This document shows positions 35,101 through 49,190 of a stretch of DNA of 64,000 bases, piece by piece (the first letter of the stretch is position 1; each line of letters starts with the position of its first letter). The notes below the pieces were generated by a model that saw only the letters and a program-made list of their open reading frames with translations, ran no database searches and was not told the origin of the DNA. The stretch is from Holacanthus passer (taxonomy: Eukaryota > Chordata > Actinopteri > Pomacanthidae): positions 2,232,001 through 2,296,000 of the forward strand of contig JAFREQ010000025.1 of the NCBI GenBank assembly GCA_025331565.1, given 5' to 3'. The position numbers were made by a program, and so were the translations under genes.

Positions 35101-38100
35101 GAAATGCAAAACAATTATGGTGAAAGGTAAGGTGGTTGGAAAGTGGTTAACAGTGATTAAAAAATGGTGAATCCAAATGTCGACCTTGGGCTTTCTTCCA
35201 ACCACCAACTCAAAGTCGACCCCTACACAGAAACCACACAAGAAAGAAGAGATGGCTTTTTCAGGGCACATATGACCTAGATAGGTTTCTGTTTTGACAC
35301 GAGGGTGATATTGAATTAGCAAAAAAGGAGGACAGATTGAACCCACATGCTTCATGGATATAAGGGAGCACATTTACGCTTCACATTTGTTATAATGACT
35401 CTGTTCGCTGCTTCTTCTTTTTTTTTCTTTCTTTTTTCTTTTTTAAATCGGAGTTGAAGTTACCATCGGTACCTTTAAGTCGTAATAGTGAGACCTCGCA
35501 TTAGTCAAGCAAATCTAGAGCACTCGAGGTGCCATTCACACTTCCTCCATCTGCTTACCTGCAGCAAACACCACATGCACCACACCAGAAAAAAATGAAA
35601 CATAAAGACCCCATATGAGACCTGCAGGCTGTGGAGAGGTTAGCTGATGGAAAAGTTACTTGGACTCATGAAAGGAAAGAACGTAAAGGCTAATGCAGCT
35701 GTCTAGAGTGTGGGCTAAATTTGAAGATAAAAATTATTATTTTTTTACCATGCAGTTTAGACAATTGCGCATCTAACTGCTTGTTTTGTGCTCAGTAATT
35801 CATCCAACACCTGTGTGAGTTTTTCTTCTACAACACAATCAATAAGACAACCAAATCCCAATTGGTGTTAGTTCTGGTCATCCTGGATTGTGTCAAACCT
35901 GAGACGTCTCTCACCTCGCTGGACCCGTTTTTCACGTGGACCTGGGACATGTAGGCCACGTGACCCAGGCTCTTCATGGTGTCTCCCTCCCAGGCCCTCA
36001 CCGGTTCTGACAAGATCTGGAGCTCCAGGTTCTTGCGCTTCCGCAGATCCTGACACTGCGTCTAAACACACGCAAAAGAAAGACGTAAATCGTTCAATGG
36101 AGATGAGAACATTTTTATAATTCACTGAAACAGGAGATTTGGAAATAATTTTGCTATTCATTATGCATTTCTAATTTTTTAAAATTCCACAATATCAAAT
36201 ATGCAATACAGAACTAGTGCTTTATTACTGGTGAAAGTATCTGGTGATATTTTACTGAACCATTGTGTTGAGCAATGTGGCTTCATGCCTTTCAGAAATA
36301 GAGTAATGAGCTGGGATATTGTTCCACTATTGATATGGCTTTAGAAAACCTAACTAATGTCTACAGTATATCTCATTTACTTGTTAGTCAGAGGTATCTA
36401 TGGAGTAACCTGCAACATAAAGTAGAACATTTTCAGGTGCTAGACAAGGGCTCTCCCTTGCCAACCAGGAAAAATGACAATGCAACATCTGTCATTTTCC
36501 ACTGCACGTTACACAAGAATGAGATTCTGTAGATGGAGCGCTGCAGATGAGATGCAAGTGGCATTTCTTGAGTGCCTGCCCACCCAACCGCACATTCAAA
36601 AACACAGTCAAAAAAAATGAGATGTGCAAATTACAATTGTCTGTGTGTACTGTGTGATGGTTTTTTTCCCGCTTTCCTGTGCCGCCCCAATGAAGAGACA
36701 CGTGTGAGTCACCTCCTCTGTTCTTACTAGGAACTCTGCGCAATACTGAGGAAACTGTGTCTCACAGCGATGTTCACTCAGGTATAATGCGGTTGCTTGT
36801 TTCTTATCCAACTCTTCTAAAATGGCATTTCGGTTCACGCCCACTGAAGGAACGACATGATCACACAGCAGGGAAAAAGCTCAGGCTTTCATTAAGGTTT
36901 TTTATTTCCCCCTCACCAAAGCTATGCTTGATTATGAATTGCTATGTTACGTTACATTGTTATTTGTGTGTAGCCCGCCTGACAAGAGGTGACATCAGTA
37001 AAAACTCTAAACAAAAACAAAAATCATCTAGACTTGAGACTGATTTGAGACTGAATTTGAGTATTTTAGTCCGTTAATTAACATTAGAGATCATTATAAA
37101 CAAAAGCTTTTCTCAGGAGAATAACATAAATTTGAAAAGTAATGAACAAAACAGAAAATCCAGTGGATTTGTGATCCAATAATTAAGAATTTACGTGCGA
37201 GATTAACAGAGATGATATAGCTTAAAGCTAGTTTAAGCATGCAGAGCCTCTTGGCTGTCCCACACTTACCACGAGGCTTCTGAATGCTGCTGTTGCCTTT
37301 ACAATGTCAGCATAATCTGGGTGGGCTTCCTGTGGTGGAAATAAACAACACATCAGATGAATCATAGCTCCATAGATATATATTTAGAAATCAAAATTAA
37401 GCTTCTAAATGTTAAAGTAAGACAAATGTACACACTAGGTTTGGTGTGCTATACAAAAGAAGTCAGAGATTAAAAGAGATAAAGACTAATTTCATCAGGG
37501 TTTATAACTTTTTAATATTTTCTCCTGTACCTCCACATGTCTCTCCAGCTCCTGCAGTAGGGTGGGGTATTTGTCGAGTCTCATGAAGGGCTTACTCAGA
37601 CTGGTGGTCAGGGTCAGGATCCCTGGAGAACTGGCTCCTTGGCTCTCCATGAACTTGTCTAACTCCTCACTTTTGAACACACACACACAAACATACACCT
37701 TTTATGCACAGTTAAAAGAAATAATTTATGGGGATAAACTACAGAGTACAGCATCCTCACTGCAAAGGTCAAGGTTCAAGGACACTTGATGATGAAATGA
37801 GAATTTGACATTACCACAAAAATATTAACAATACCTCAAAAATGAATTTGATTATTTCAATACATTGTCACTTAGAGTAAATTGAAGATTTTATTTTGAT
37901 GTAAAATTAATCATTTTCACAGAATATGTCTGGGTCCAGATTGTAAATCTTGGATTCACACATTTAGCAAACAATGAGTCACATTTTCAAATGTGCTATG
38001 TGCTGCAAGAGAGTAATTCATTAAACATAGTGTTATCTGTGTAGGTTAATTTGAGAAAATCAGATCCAATATAAGCTTAATTACAACTGCTTCTAGGCAA

Positions 38101-41100
38101 CAAGTTTAGCCTACATAGCAGATTCATTTCTGCTACATTCACATAGTATTAATATAATATATTAAAATAAACCACTTTATAATGAGGCCTGGAAAGTCTC
38201 ATATCTAACCACTTTTTCACAGTTTCTTTATATTTCCACCGTATAAAAACTTGCAGTATGTCACACCTATGCTGCAAGAATTGACCTCAGACAACAGAAA
38301 TGGTGTTAACCATTAGTGTAAAAGGCAGATCAGCAATTTTTGCACATTTGCTTCATGTGGACTGTGACACATTGACTTTGCTGCAAACCTGAAAAAGTGC
38401 TTTGAAAGTAACACCATTCATGAGTTTCCATGATCCAAAACTTGAATCATACAGTATCCTGTAGCAGCACTACCTGGTAACATTAGGTAAATGTCAATGT
38501 CACAAAACGGCTCCTGAAACTAAAAATGCAAATGTGCTTACTTTGAAAAACTGTCTCACTTGCCTGTCAACATGACCACAACTGTATATCCTGTCAACAG
38601 TCGGCTTCCTGTGTGTAATTCACCTTAAACTGCAGCTCACATCGCAGACCCACACAAGCCATTTCTACATTATTCATCATTGCACCATTTAAACTGCACA
38701 GCCATTTTAATATTTCACAGAGGCTCAATGATCTTTACTATACACATTAATCAGAGCAGCACAGTTCTCAATGACAGCGATGCACTTTAATAGTAACTGG
38801 ACTGATGGAAACTTGGAGCACACAGGGGACTCTGTGACAGCTCAGACCCAGTTTAGCCTCCTGGTCATTTACAGAGGGGAAGCCTGACACCTTGTGGATC
38901 AAGGTTAAACTACAGCTCATCAACAGAAAACAGCATGAAGTCGTTCCTGAAATCACACAGCAATGACCCAAGTCAAGTTTTCTCCAACATATGAAACAGT
39001 GAAATAGATAGGTAATTAAGCAAAGGTTATATTAATGGTTCCAAGCCTTATGCACCATTGACTTTTACTTTTTAGGTGCCTGAAGAGGAAGGACTATATT
39101 ATACAAGAAAAAACTAAGATATGAGAAAATTTTGAGAAACAAAGATCATTTGTGTGGTTATATTGATATTGTACTAATCTTATTTCCTATCCGAGAAATC
39201 ATCTCATGACCCACTGGTGGTATCTCGACCCCATGTTAAAACAAGTGGCTTATATTACAGTTTGAAGGATGGTGTTTCTGTTTCAAAAAGTTGAGTGAGC
39301 TTATCACCATGAGGCGCATCAAAGTCAATCAAAAGCCTGCCAACCTCAACCTGAAAATGAGGCTCAGTGACTTAACACAGTTGTCACGTGACAGCAGGGC
39401 TATAAAGGTGCACTATTCATCCCAATTCCCCAAATAGCCCCATGATTTTAAGTCAGACTTTTCTTTGTTGTGGAAGTGAATGACCCTAACCTGTGGTCAG
39501 TGAGGATGCAAACAGCTGAAGGGTGGCTGGAACAGTAAGCCAGGTACAGAGTCTTGATCTGACACATCAGGTTCAAATAGCAGCCCGCCACTCGCTGCTG
39601 GCCCTCCGAGACCCTGCAAAGTCAGAGACACAGAGACAAGGTTAGAGAGGTGAAAAGAAGAGTGAAGAAAAAAGAAAATGGTTGCTTCCTGTCAGGTACA
39701 AAATATGATTGTTCTTACTGTTTTGAAACCTGACAGTTCTCTGACACTCATTTCTCAGATTAACACAACAAAACTGCAGCATATTAAGATTTCTTTAACT
39801 GAATTTGAGACAAACCTTTTAGGTCTCAAGCTCAAATTATATAGTTAAAAAGGTATTTTAAGAATTTAGGGGCTATTTTTAGACTGTACACGCTTCACAT
39901 TGCTACTGGCCATTTTCCAAAGCAGGCCATACGCTCTGAGGATGTATGAATGCATTTTCCTTCCCCCCAGGCTATTTGTTTCCTGTAGGTGTGGATGTCA
40001 GAGTTTACTGACAGTATAGTGCATTTTTCATATCAATGTGTGCAAACATACATCATTTAATGATGGTACTTACACAGTAAGGGAAAGAAGAAGTATAGCA
40101 TGTTATGCGGAACACTTGTGTAACATCTGTGCAGACAAATGTGCAGTGTAGTAAATGAGACGCTATTTCTTCAAAAGGCATTTGAGTGCGTCTTACAGAA
40201 CAAGCACAGGAGAAGCACTGTGGTGCAAACATCACTCTCCACTGACACTGTTACAATAGAAGGTTTTCATGGAGGAGCGTGTCCAGCATGACCTACTTGG
40301 TACAGTCCTCCAAAGCCACACATAGTCCCTGCTGGAAGGTGAGGATCTCCTCCAGGTTTCCACACAGGGTGGCGCTGTCTGCACTGCTCAGCCTGTTTAA
40401 CATGAGAGCATAAGTGGAGATGGTAACTACAATTCTACAGCATGTATAGTAAAAGCAAGTTAAACATGAAAATACAGTAGGCATTATCATTGATTACAGC
40501 ATCAGTAAATTCAAGAACATTGATTTATTTCTGAAAATGTAAACTTTATATGTTCATGTGTTAACCAAAGAGATTTCCCTGAGACTCCACATTGCCCGGT
40601 GATGTCTTTTGCCCATTAATGGATGTGTCAGTGCTCTTACTTGTCGCTGGCTTGCAGGGGTCGTAGATAACAACTCAGCACTGTTTGTAACTCTTTGACA
40701 AACTCCCGCTCATGTTCCAAGATGTCCTGTACCACCTGCAAATGCAGCACAAGCAGCAGAATACTTAATGTTGTCAAATTCCAGGAGAGCACAGCACTTC
40801 CTAAAAGCATACATTTACAGGTAAAACTAGACAATAATCAGAAAGATGTGGATGATTTTTGCCTTTATTAGTCAACAATACTTCATCTGTTAATCTTTAG
40901 TTCACTTAAAAAGAGACAGTGATGCTCTGCTAATAGAGTGACTTAATATGGAGAAATAACTTGCAGTACTAGTTTAAGTTAAAAACAAGGAAACTCCAAA
41001 AAACTAATGTGACTAATATGGCCCTGTGGTCACTAAGTATTTTGAATTATGCATGAGGAAGCAGCTGTTTAGAGAAAATAAAAAATGCAGTCAGTGTGAG

Positions 41101-44100
41101 GTTAAATCCATCACTTTCCAGATCTTAGCTCCAGGTGTTATTTCTTTTTTGCCGCTGTTTAACATGGACAGGACAGACAAGCAAAGCTTTGCAGTAGAAA
41201 GAAAACCTACGTTCTGACTAATTCCAAAAAAGAATAATGCCAAATACATTTTAAATATATCAAGTGTAAAAACACATTTAGGTGCAGGTGAAGTGACATA
41301 AAAAGGAGGTAATGCTGCATAATTTTGACTCACCACACTGTAGTAGTTCTTAGTCAGCTGAGTTCCTTTAGGAGACACTGGCTTCTCTGTAGGAGAGATA
41401 ACCAACAAGGATTGAAGATCTCCTCAGAACTAATTCATAATAATCATTCATTCAAGGTCCTGAAACATTAAGCTGAATCTCCAGACAATAATAACCATCT
41501 TAGAAATCATCCAATTGAAGAAAATATACATAATAGGAAAATATGTTTCTTTAGTGACCAACACAGTGTCTGAAATATGTCATCCATCCCTGAACAGAAA
41601 GCATCATTACATTACGTTTCCAAAATAAGGTGTTAACTGCAAATTACATGCAAGTTAAGGAAAATGTATATGTGTATATTATACAAAATATTTGAAACTA
41701 CTAGCACCATCATACTGAGTAAGGTTGGCCCAACTCACCGCAGGGTTTGATCTCCCGGACGTAGTTACTAGGGAACCAGCCCGTCTTGCCGTTGAGCGTG
41801 CCCTCCCACCATCCTCCCTCCTCTTGCCGCGTCACAAGGATCATGTCACCTTTACTGAATGACAGCTCATCCTCGTTGTTCTGTTTGAAGTTGAAGCGGG
41901 CCTTCACCATCTGCTGCCCACCTCCGCCGTTCTCGGACATCTCCTGTTGGAGAGGTTGTCAGAGGCGGTCAGCAACACAAACACAAATCTCACAGGGTTG
42001 ATGGCTGGGATGGTGGTTGTACTGAGGACTGTGGTAATGTTGGTGTCATATCTAACCACATACAGTCATACTGACGTTTACACTATTCATTATGGTGCTG
42101 TGCTGCCCGCTTATGTTGTACTGCCTTGAGATGTGTATGCCTTTTCTTACTGTCGGTCCTATATGTATGATGGCATTAGTTTGCATTGTATCATAGCGTA
42201 TCAGTAAAATGATCTATATGTTGCATATATACAGTGCATTGAAAAGTATTCACCCAATTATTGACCTGTATATTTTGCTTTCAACAAGACAAGTTAAAGA
42301 CAGAAGAGAGCATACCACTGATTTGGACTGTCTACGCAGAGAGCCTTTGGATTTGGCGGAGGAGAGTGTGTGTGAAGATGTCGACTGACTAGGAGATGGA
42401 GCACCGGACTGTGGACATGATCTCTCAGCAGCACAGTCTACGGACACACACAGAAGACATATGGAACATCTGTTATTTCAGTTACATCGACGTTTGAACT
42501 TATGGTCTTGTTCTCATCAGGTGAATAACATAACACACATCGTGATCATCATCCAAGCTGACGCAGGTGCACACATTTTGGGGGATGACAACTTGATGAT
42601 GAATTCATGTGAGTATGGTCCATTGCTCAGCCCCAGGACAGTAAACACACACACAGACACACAGGCTGCACATTAAACATGCCTCATAGAGTCATCTGAT
42701 TTAACCAAAACTGGCACACAGCTCCAAAATAAGATCAAGCTGCTATAAAAAGGACAACAAAAGCAGTCTCTAGATGATAAAATGAATATGTCTCAGTGAT
42801 CACTCACACAGTCAGTGCGTTGGTTCAGCAAATACATTCATTCGAACTAATTGACACACATTCAACAAAATTTCCTCCAACCCTGTCTCTTGTGTGAAGT
42901 GCAGTCCAGCGAGTGACGTCAAAATCGAATTTATGCTTCGGACACCCAGCCCCTCCACAGGGCCGTCGCTGAGCCACTGCAGCAGACGAGTGGTGATTTA
43001 GGGTCAGATGCTGCCAGCTGTCCTGCAGTGTGAGTGCAGTCCTTGAGATGCACTGACAGAGGTATCAATTGTGTTGCCAGCGCTCACTTCAACGGCGACA
43101 CATGGCAGCCCTGCAACCTCTTAGGGGCTAACAAGCAGAAACACACTATCTGAAGGCTCCCTGTCAGATGCCAGCTGGATGCTGGCCAGGTCCACTGTCT
43201 AATCCTTGTGCAAATTACAGAAGAATCAAAAATAATAAGAGCGCACCATTGGCCTTAGTAACCTCGTAATTCAGATCAAATAAGGAGTTCAACTCAGACG
43301 CCATAAAAACTGACATACGCTTTGATTATATATATTCTGCCTGTAAGTGGCTTTCACTTACAGGCAGTAATATATGCTATGGTAACACTTTTTGTGTAAT
43401 CCTGTTTTATCAGCAGATCACGTAGAATCTATGTAACATATATGAAGATGGAAAAAAGCTAGAGGTTCCCTACTATTTTCCATATGTTGAGACACCAGGG
43501 TGCATCACTGTGAGGCTGAGCTGATATGATGAAAAGGACACTGAAGACAGTGGGACACTCTGCACGTACTGCAGGAGGGGCTCATGAATCCCACATGCCA
43601 CCCCCCCCACACACAGAGACGCCTAACGAGCCCTTCTGTCAGCTAAGCCCTGTGGTTACGTTTGCATGCTGGCAATGATCAAAAGCATTTACCCTAAACT
43701 AACATAAATGCTGTGCAAAGACGAGCACAAGGCAAAAGCAAATCGAGGCTTGGAAGAGCATCATGAGTAAAAACACAGATCATATCAACTAACTTGTGAC
43801 TAATCCACTTCAAATCAACTTCACTTTGGGAGATGGGAGAACAGCTGCCGGGCATGAACAGCCTATAAAAGATTTGCATATAAAGCAGAGCTCAGCAATG
43901 ACAAAGGCTTCTGGTCCACATCTCACACTGTGGCACACATCCTCCCATTCATTTGAGTGCACCCAAGAGATCGATGATGCATTAACAAAGTCATAGCAAG
44001 TGTACTGTAACACTTAAGGAGGTTAATATCATGCAGCGTTGAAACAATTAGCTGATAAATTGATGGGTCAAAAATGTACTGCTACTATTATTGTAAATCT

Positions 44101-47100
44101 GGGTTTTGTCCTGTTAGTCACCAACAACAAGCAATTTGAAGACGTCACATCGTGGGCTGGCAAACTGTGACAGCCATTTCTCACCTTTTTCTGACATTTG
44201 TAGACTAATTATTAAATCAGAAACACATCAACAGAATAATCAATAATGAAAATACTCATCAGCAGCAGCTCTAATATTCTGCTGCATCTTTATTGTCGTT
44301 CTGGGACAATCCAAGGCAAATATCCCGCTGCACTGTTTACATACAGAAACTCAATCGAAACATATGTTTTCAAATAGCCTGGAAAGTTATGCATTTATTA
44401 TGAAGCACGCAGAGGTGGCAGGTTGGTCTAAAAAAACGCTGACTAAGTAACTGTAAGGCTGCTGGTTCTCTGGCAGCTGTGAGTTTGAAACTGGAAGGAG
44501 ACTGGTATAACCTCTTCAGTGCCCCTGAACAAGGACTCTCGAATGAAGCAATTAGCCCCAAACTGCTGTGGGGTTGCTGCACTGCAAACCATTTTAGGCT
44601 GCGTCCTTATTGAAGAAATGCACTTGAGAAGGGGGTGTGTGTGCGTCTAAAAGCGACACACTCATATTTTGTCACATTATGCATTTTACTTTATTTTGAG
44701 CTTAATTTAGATGTAAACAAATCAAACATAAAATGAGCAAAAGGGGATATTCAGGGTGCTATGGATGCACATGAGTAAATATGGCACCCAGCATGACACA
44801 AACACACACACTGCCATGCCAGCTGCCCATAGCTAACACAGTCGAATCATGAGTTTAAATGGCTGTAGACCACCATCACAGCGCATACACGAGGTAAAAG
44901 GCATCACCTGGTCACTACTAATATATAGCTGCATACTGTCGCATAATCTAAGCTTGTTTCTTGGAACATTGTCATCAAGCGACAAAGGAGTGATTAACAC
45001 CAGTATGTAGTACTTAATTCATGTTTTCTTTTCATAACATCAGACATTTCATTCTCTTCAACATGGATATGGATACACAGATTATCAGGATGCTGTAATG
45101 TAAAACGCAATGCAATTACTTACTACTCTTTGATTCTTACTTTCAAGACTACAAAATGTGATCAAGCAGCTCCCAATATAGGAGAAGAGAGAGCAAGAGA
45201 CTGCAATACTCTTACCTTGTGTGGCAAAGTTGACCGCCAGCAATGTGGTCAGGACTTTGCCAAAATTCTCTCCAGTGTATAACCACTCCGGTTCAAACCC
45301 CTGCAAAGAAAACGAACAGAGAAGATGCTATTAGACCAAAAAAAAACCAAAACCAACTGTTCATACAATCTGGAATCCATGAGAAGTGGAAGACCAAGTC
45401 AAAATAAGAACTACTGATAGCTCAGATACCTGTGCACACACACAGACAGAGAGAGAGAGGGAGTCTTTCTAGGTTGCAGCAGAAACAATACAAAGGCATG
45501 CACACAATGAAACACAGGGATTTGAATAAGCCTATAACAAGACAGAGATAAAAACTGACATGTTGAGCATGACCCATATTTAGTGACTGAGTGGTTTGTA
45601 ATAAAACAGACAGTGCCAGACTCATTTGTGATTCGCAGTGCACAGATAGATGCTCACACACTCACGCACAGTCACACTGCTTGCTCACTCTGTCTCAGGC
45701 AGCTATCTTCTTTCCTCAGGTGGATACGGTTTCACATTTTAAATAAAACATCTTAAATATAGAATTTGAGTAGTACAGCCTTGGTCGTGAGTTGTGTACG
45801 ACATCATTCAGAGTTAAAGCAAGTGTGACCAATACATCTCTAGGTATGGGATCAGCCTGAGGGTCTACATGAAGATTTACACAGACTGTTTTTTTATCAG
45901 GTAAAAAATAGACTTGAGAAAAACACAATTTATTCTTTATGCATAATGATTTTGTGCCACTGGTTTTTAAAGTGGAAAATACAGGGGAAAACTATTTGCA
46001 TTGATCACACAAAATGAAGCCATACATAGGTCTTACATCACAGTATTGACCTTGATCAGTAATAACTGCTGCCAGTACTGAGGTCTGGACTGTGGTTAGG
46101 GCCAGTAGTTCCAATGAGTCATGTTATGAATTCATGTTACTCTGAATGACTGTAGTAGCATAGAACATCAGATCATATAAATAATCTCATGCAGTTTATA
46201 ACATGGGGGGAAAAAAATCACAGGCTTTGGGCAGTAATTGGCACTTCCTCTTTCTGCATCTCAGGGCAGAAGTGAAAGCAGTATGACTGCTCTCTTTGTG
46301 CAGTCACAGGACAAGCAGGCACTATTTGCAATGGCGAAAAAAAAGAGAGAAAAGTTCTCCAACCATGATCACATCACTGACCAAAGGATGGGTAGGGCTC
46401 ACTGTAAACAGACATCCCCTGGCTGATATGTTTGACAGTGGTTCTCCAAAAACTTGCCCATGAGCTACTGGCTTGCCGCAAAAGGTCTAATTATGGGCTA
46501 GGGCAGGCTTTGGTGGATAAAAGCAAAGGGGACCTCCCAGACATAACAAGCCATCTGGGCAGAACTACTGAACCACTTGACTTTGCAGTGAGCCAGGCTT
46601 GCTGACTCAATTAGCTGTTTAAAGAAACCAACCGATGTGATTCAAGACCAGAAGGGATTATTTATAAAGCTGGAGGAGAAATTACTGTCCAGTGTGGCAG
46701 TCACAAACAGGCTGGTACAGAGACGGAGACAACTCCCAACATCTGCAAATGATTTGCCCTTTTCCTATATTAGAACATCTTTCATCATCTGCAGTGTGTG
46801 TCAAGGATAGTTCTTAACCTGCAGCAACATCTCTGCAGTATTAAAGAGAAAGGGAATTTAGAAGGAAGTAAACATTGAAAACTAACTTGTGGGGATTTGA
46901 AAGATTGAAGCACAAGTCATGAGGGACAACAGCTCCCTTCCTGTCAGGCCAGTGGGAGTGACTGACAGCATGGACGTGTAAGGAAAACATATGCCAGCAG
47001 GATGAGCACTTCACAACACAAGCAGGAGTGAATTTGAAGTCCTGTCTGCAAACTGCAGTGGGCTGACAGGGCTAAGGAAGGAGATCATGAGACACAGAGG

Positions 47101-48407
47101 TCATAACATGGTGCATGAAACTTGACATAAACACAACAACTTACCTCCACTTTCAAGGACGAGCATCCTCTTAAAAACTCCCTGATGTTGGAAATGCAGT
47201 CGGCTTCAGTCCTCGGATCCTGGCAATACTGAGCACACAGGAAATAAATATATAAACACAAACCTCGGCTCAGTATGACAGACAGACATCTGACATAAAG
47301 ACTCATCTGAACCCGACGAGTCTGTCATTTCAAATACACATAAAAGCGCTTAAAGTAGGAGGATCAATCCAAACGTGGTTACCTACAGTTAATAAAATAA
47401 CTGTGGACTCTTCCTGCGTCTCCTTCATGCATATATAACCACTAACACCACATAAACGTCAAAGCAGCCGGATTCAAGCAAAACATCCGCTCACTTTGCA
47501 AACTTTCAAAATAAAACTCTCATTACGCGTACGAAGATTAACATGAAGGGCACGCTTATATTTTTTAGAAGTAAAGTCCAGCTTGTTGTTTTAAGAGCAA
47601 CGTGTGACAACCAAACAGAAAGAGACAACAATCCAAGCCGGACTGTAATCAAACAAGAGAGAAGTAACTACTTCCGGTTTTATTCTGGTTGGCTGTTTCC
47701 AGTTACATCGACACTTTTTTTTTTCTAAAGAGGAAGTGACGAACTGTCTTTGCAACTGTTGTGTATCATTATCAACTTTGTCATCTCGACAACTAAGACA
47801 AACATGATATTAATGTTGTTGTTTTTTTAAAAGTTGTTTAAAAACTGCAGAATCGCATCGCTTTATCTCCCCAATATAATAATGTTGAATGTTAGATGCA
47901 CTCTTCCTCAATGAATTAGTCCTGTTTTGGTGGGTGTTCACACCAACTCACTCATGTTAAGAATGCGGAACATTTTTTCCCCCTTCAACTCGGCTTGAAA
48001 GTTCATGTTTGAAAATCCATTAAAATTCAAATGTAGTTCGGCGCATTACGCGTCACAAACACTGGGCTTCTATTAAAACTTTACGACTCGAGCGGTGGGA
48101 GGCTGCAAAAAAAAAGAAAGGCCTGCTGCTGTGGAGAAGTTCATGTCGGGATCAGTGTAATCAAACCCCTCCCTTCCTTTAACCAAGAGCCGTCGATCAT
48201 TCGGCATTTGTTGACTCGAGTTTAGTTAAACCAACAACCCACCTTGGGAGTGAAACCAGGTACGAGCCGCTCGGTGAGCTTGCACAAGACGACCCCATCC
48301 TTCAGCGAGCTTTTCAGAAACTCCTCCGGGTCCGCTATGTTCTTCTTGGGCGAGCTGAGCACCCCTAATGATATTAACCACGTTACTGTCTGCTCCTCTG
48401 GATTCAT
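27425..48407 (-). CDS. arhgef6: Rac/Cdc42 guanine nucleotide exchange factor 6 (alpha-PIX)
   Basis: Twenty-two coding exons on the minus strand, all in one frame, 772 residues: 48243-48407, 47145-47228, 45216-45300, 42316-42437, 41739-41943, 41334-41386, 40641-40735, 40297-40392, 39491-39613, 37531-37669, 37270-37329, 35915-36061, 34756-34842, 34459-34540, 33789-33904, 33430-33609, 32227-32247, 30108-30204, 29544-29630, 29303-29399, 28973-29027, 27425-27547. The start MNPEEQTVTWLISLG matches human alpha-PIX. Domains in order: CH (about 1-110); SH3 (164-220, VKARFNFKQ to WFPSNYVREI), which binds PAK; DH/RhoGEF (about 238-415); PH (about 445-550, ending near ELQEWLEHL); a Pro-rich part with PWSLSCLRPAPPLKPSAAL; the GIT-binding region (PQVLLPEEEK); and a C-terminal coiled coil (714-772). 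It activates Rac1/Cdc42 in focal-adhesion GIT/PAK complexes. Human length is about 776. Confidence 0.95.
28626..28740. mobile_element. Fragment of a common teleost DNA transposon in the last arhgef6 intron
   Basis: ACTGAGTGTTGTTAAAAGAA and TAACACAGTGGTAAACA are followed by CAACTTTTTTGGAACGTGTT and GCAGGCATCAA. I recognise these as pieces of a dispersed element found in very many fish genomes. Here internal sequence is lost and the two parts abut. It is related to the elements at 5541-5815 and 55290-55690. Confidence 0.6.
29405..29460. repeat. (CA)28 microsatellite at an arhgef6 3' splice site
   Basis: An uninterrupted run of 28 CA units. On the gene strand it is (TG)28, and only the five bases AGCAG separate it from the arhgef6 exon starting at 29399. 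Confidence 0.95.
32088..32143. repeat. (CA)n microsatellite in arhgef6
   Basis: About 28 CA units, (TG)n on the gene strand, in the intron downstream of the 21-nt microexon and next to C-runs at 32149-32169. Confidence 0.95.
32149..32169 (-). promoter_or_regulatory. Candidate intronic G-quadruplex downstream of a microexon
   Basis: On the arhgef6 RNA strand this reads GGGGG T GGGGG T GGG AT GGGG: four G-runs of at least three with one- or two-base loops. It starts 58 bases after the microexon 32227-32247 and is followed by (TG)n. G-runs in this position often act as intronic splicing enhancers. That role here is inference. Confidence 0.5.
32227..32247 (-). other. arhgef6: arhgef6 microexon (21 nt, RMSYIMK)
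   Basis: A 21-base exon (seven codons, phase 0 on both sides) with acceptor CTTCTGTAG and donor GTAAGG. It encodes RMSYIMK, residues 614-620, which align with the human RMSYILK segment after the Pro-rich region. Skipping it would keep the frame. Confidence 0.85.
34571..34620 (-). repeat. Non-LTR retrotransposon 3' tail, copy 2
   Basis: The minus strand reads CAAATTTCCCCACTGAGGGA then CGAATAAAGCTTTATCTC. It is the same tail as at 8485, inserted in an arhgef6 intron 31 bases beyond the acceptor side of exon 34459-34540. Confidence 0.6.
43337..43367. repeat. Perfect 13-bp stem hairpin in arhgef6 intron 3
   Basis: CTGCCTGTAAGTG, a 5-base loop GCTTT, then CACTTACAGGCAG. AT-rich flanks extend imperfect pairing on both sides. 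Its role is unknown. Confidence 0.75.
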
Positions 48408-49190
48408 AGCGCCACGATATGAGCATTGCTTAAGCACGCATTGCTACAAAAGAAAGTGGCGGCCTGTTCCTGTATCAATATGCAACTCACATCCGCACTT
48501 CTGCTACAAGTTAAAAAAGAGGCGGTGGGAGGAAGGACGACGCTGTTTCTATACGCCAAACTGATGATCACCCCTACTGGCAAATAGGCACCTCAACAAT
48601 ACACAGGAGCGTTTCTTTCCTCTGCAGAGAAGCACAAGCAGCAGAGGGCATTTTCTCTCATATTGGGTTACAAGTTGAAATGCAGTGAGGATCAGGAAGC
48701 AGCTGATGTCAGATGTGCATCAGCATGTTTTGCAAGAGGCAAATGTACCAGTTACTGTAGAAATGACAGGATGTGTGATCAGCAGGCCTCACATGTGGTC
48801 TGCCTGCAGTCTTGACGATTGAGCCAGTTGAACAGCAGCAAAATATAAATGTTTGATCAAGATGGAGGTTTCCTGATAATAAAAGCTGTATGATTATTGC
48901 TATGTCAACCCATAATTTGTTGACTGAACTGATATTTGGAGCTGGAAATCATAGCCTCAGTAGATCTAAAAATTCATTAGGGAAGAGTTAATCATGGCAG
49001 ATGCTTATCACCATTAGAAAAGCTCCAAAATCACATTGGAGGTAAATTTAAAAAAAATAAAAAACTACAACCAGGTACCACAAACACCTGATTCCCATTT
49101 TTAAGAAACAGCTCAGGGGACAATGATGCTAATTGCATACTTCTTTCATGACAAGACAAAACCAAGAACAACAAAGCTCTTTTTAAAGTC

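Noticed and set aside
35044..35373. 109-codon minus-strand frame in an arhgef6 intron
   Set aside because: No homology recognised and no usable acceptor-donor pair in phase. The neighbouring exons 36061-35915 and 34842-34756 are contiguous in the protein.
36608..36844. 78-codon minus-strand frame inside an arhgef6 intron
   Set aside because: No matching splice phase, no known alpha-PIX segment, and the flanking coding exons join without it.
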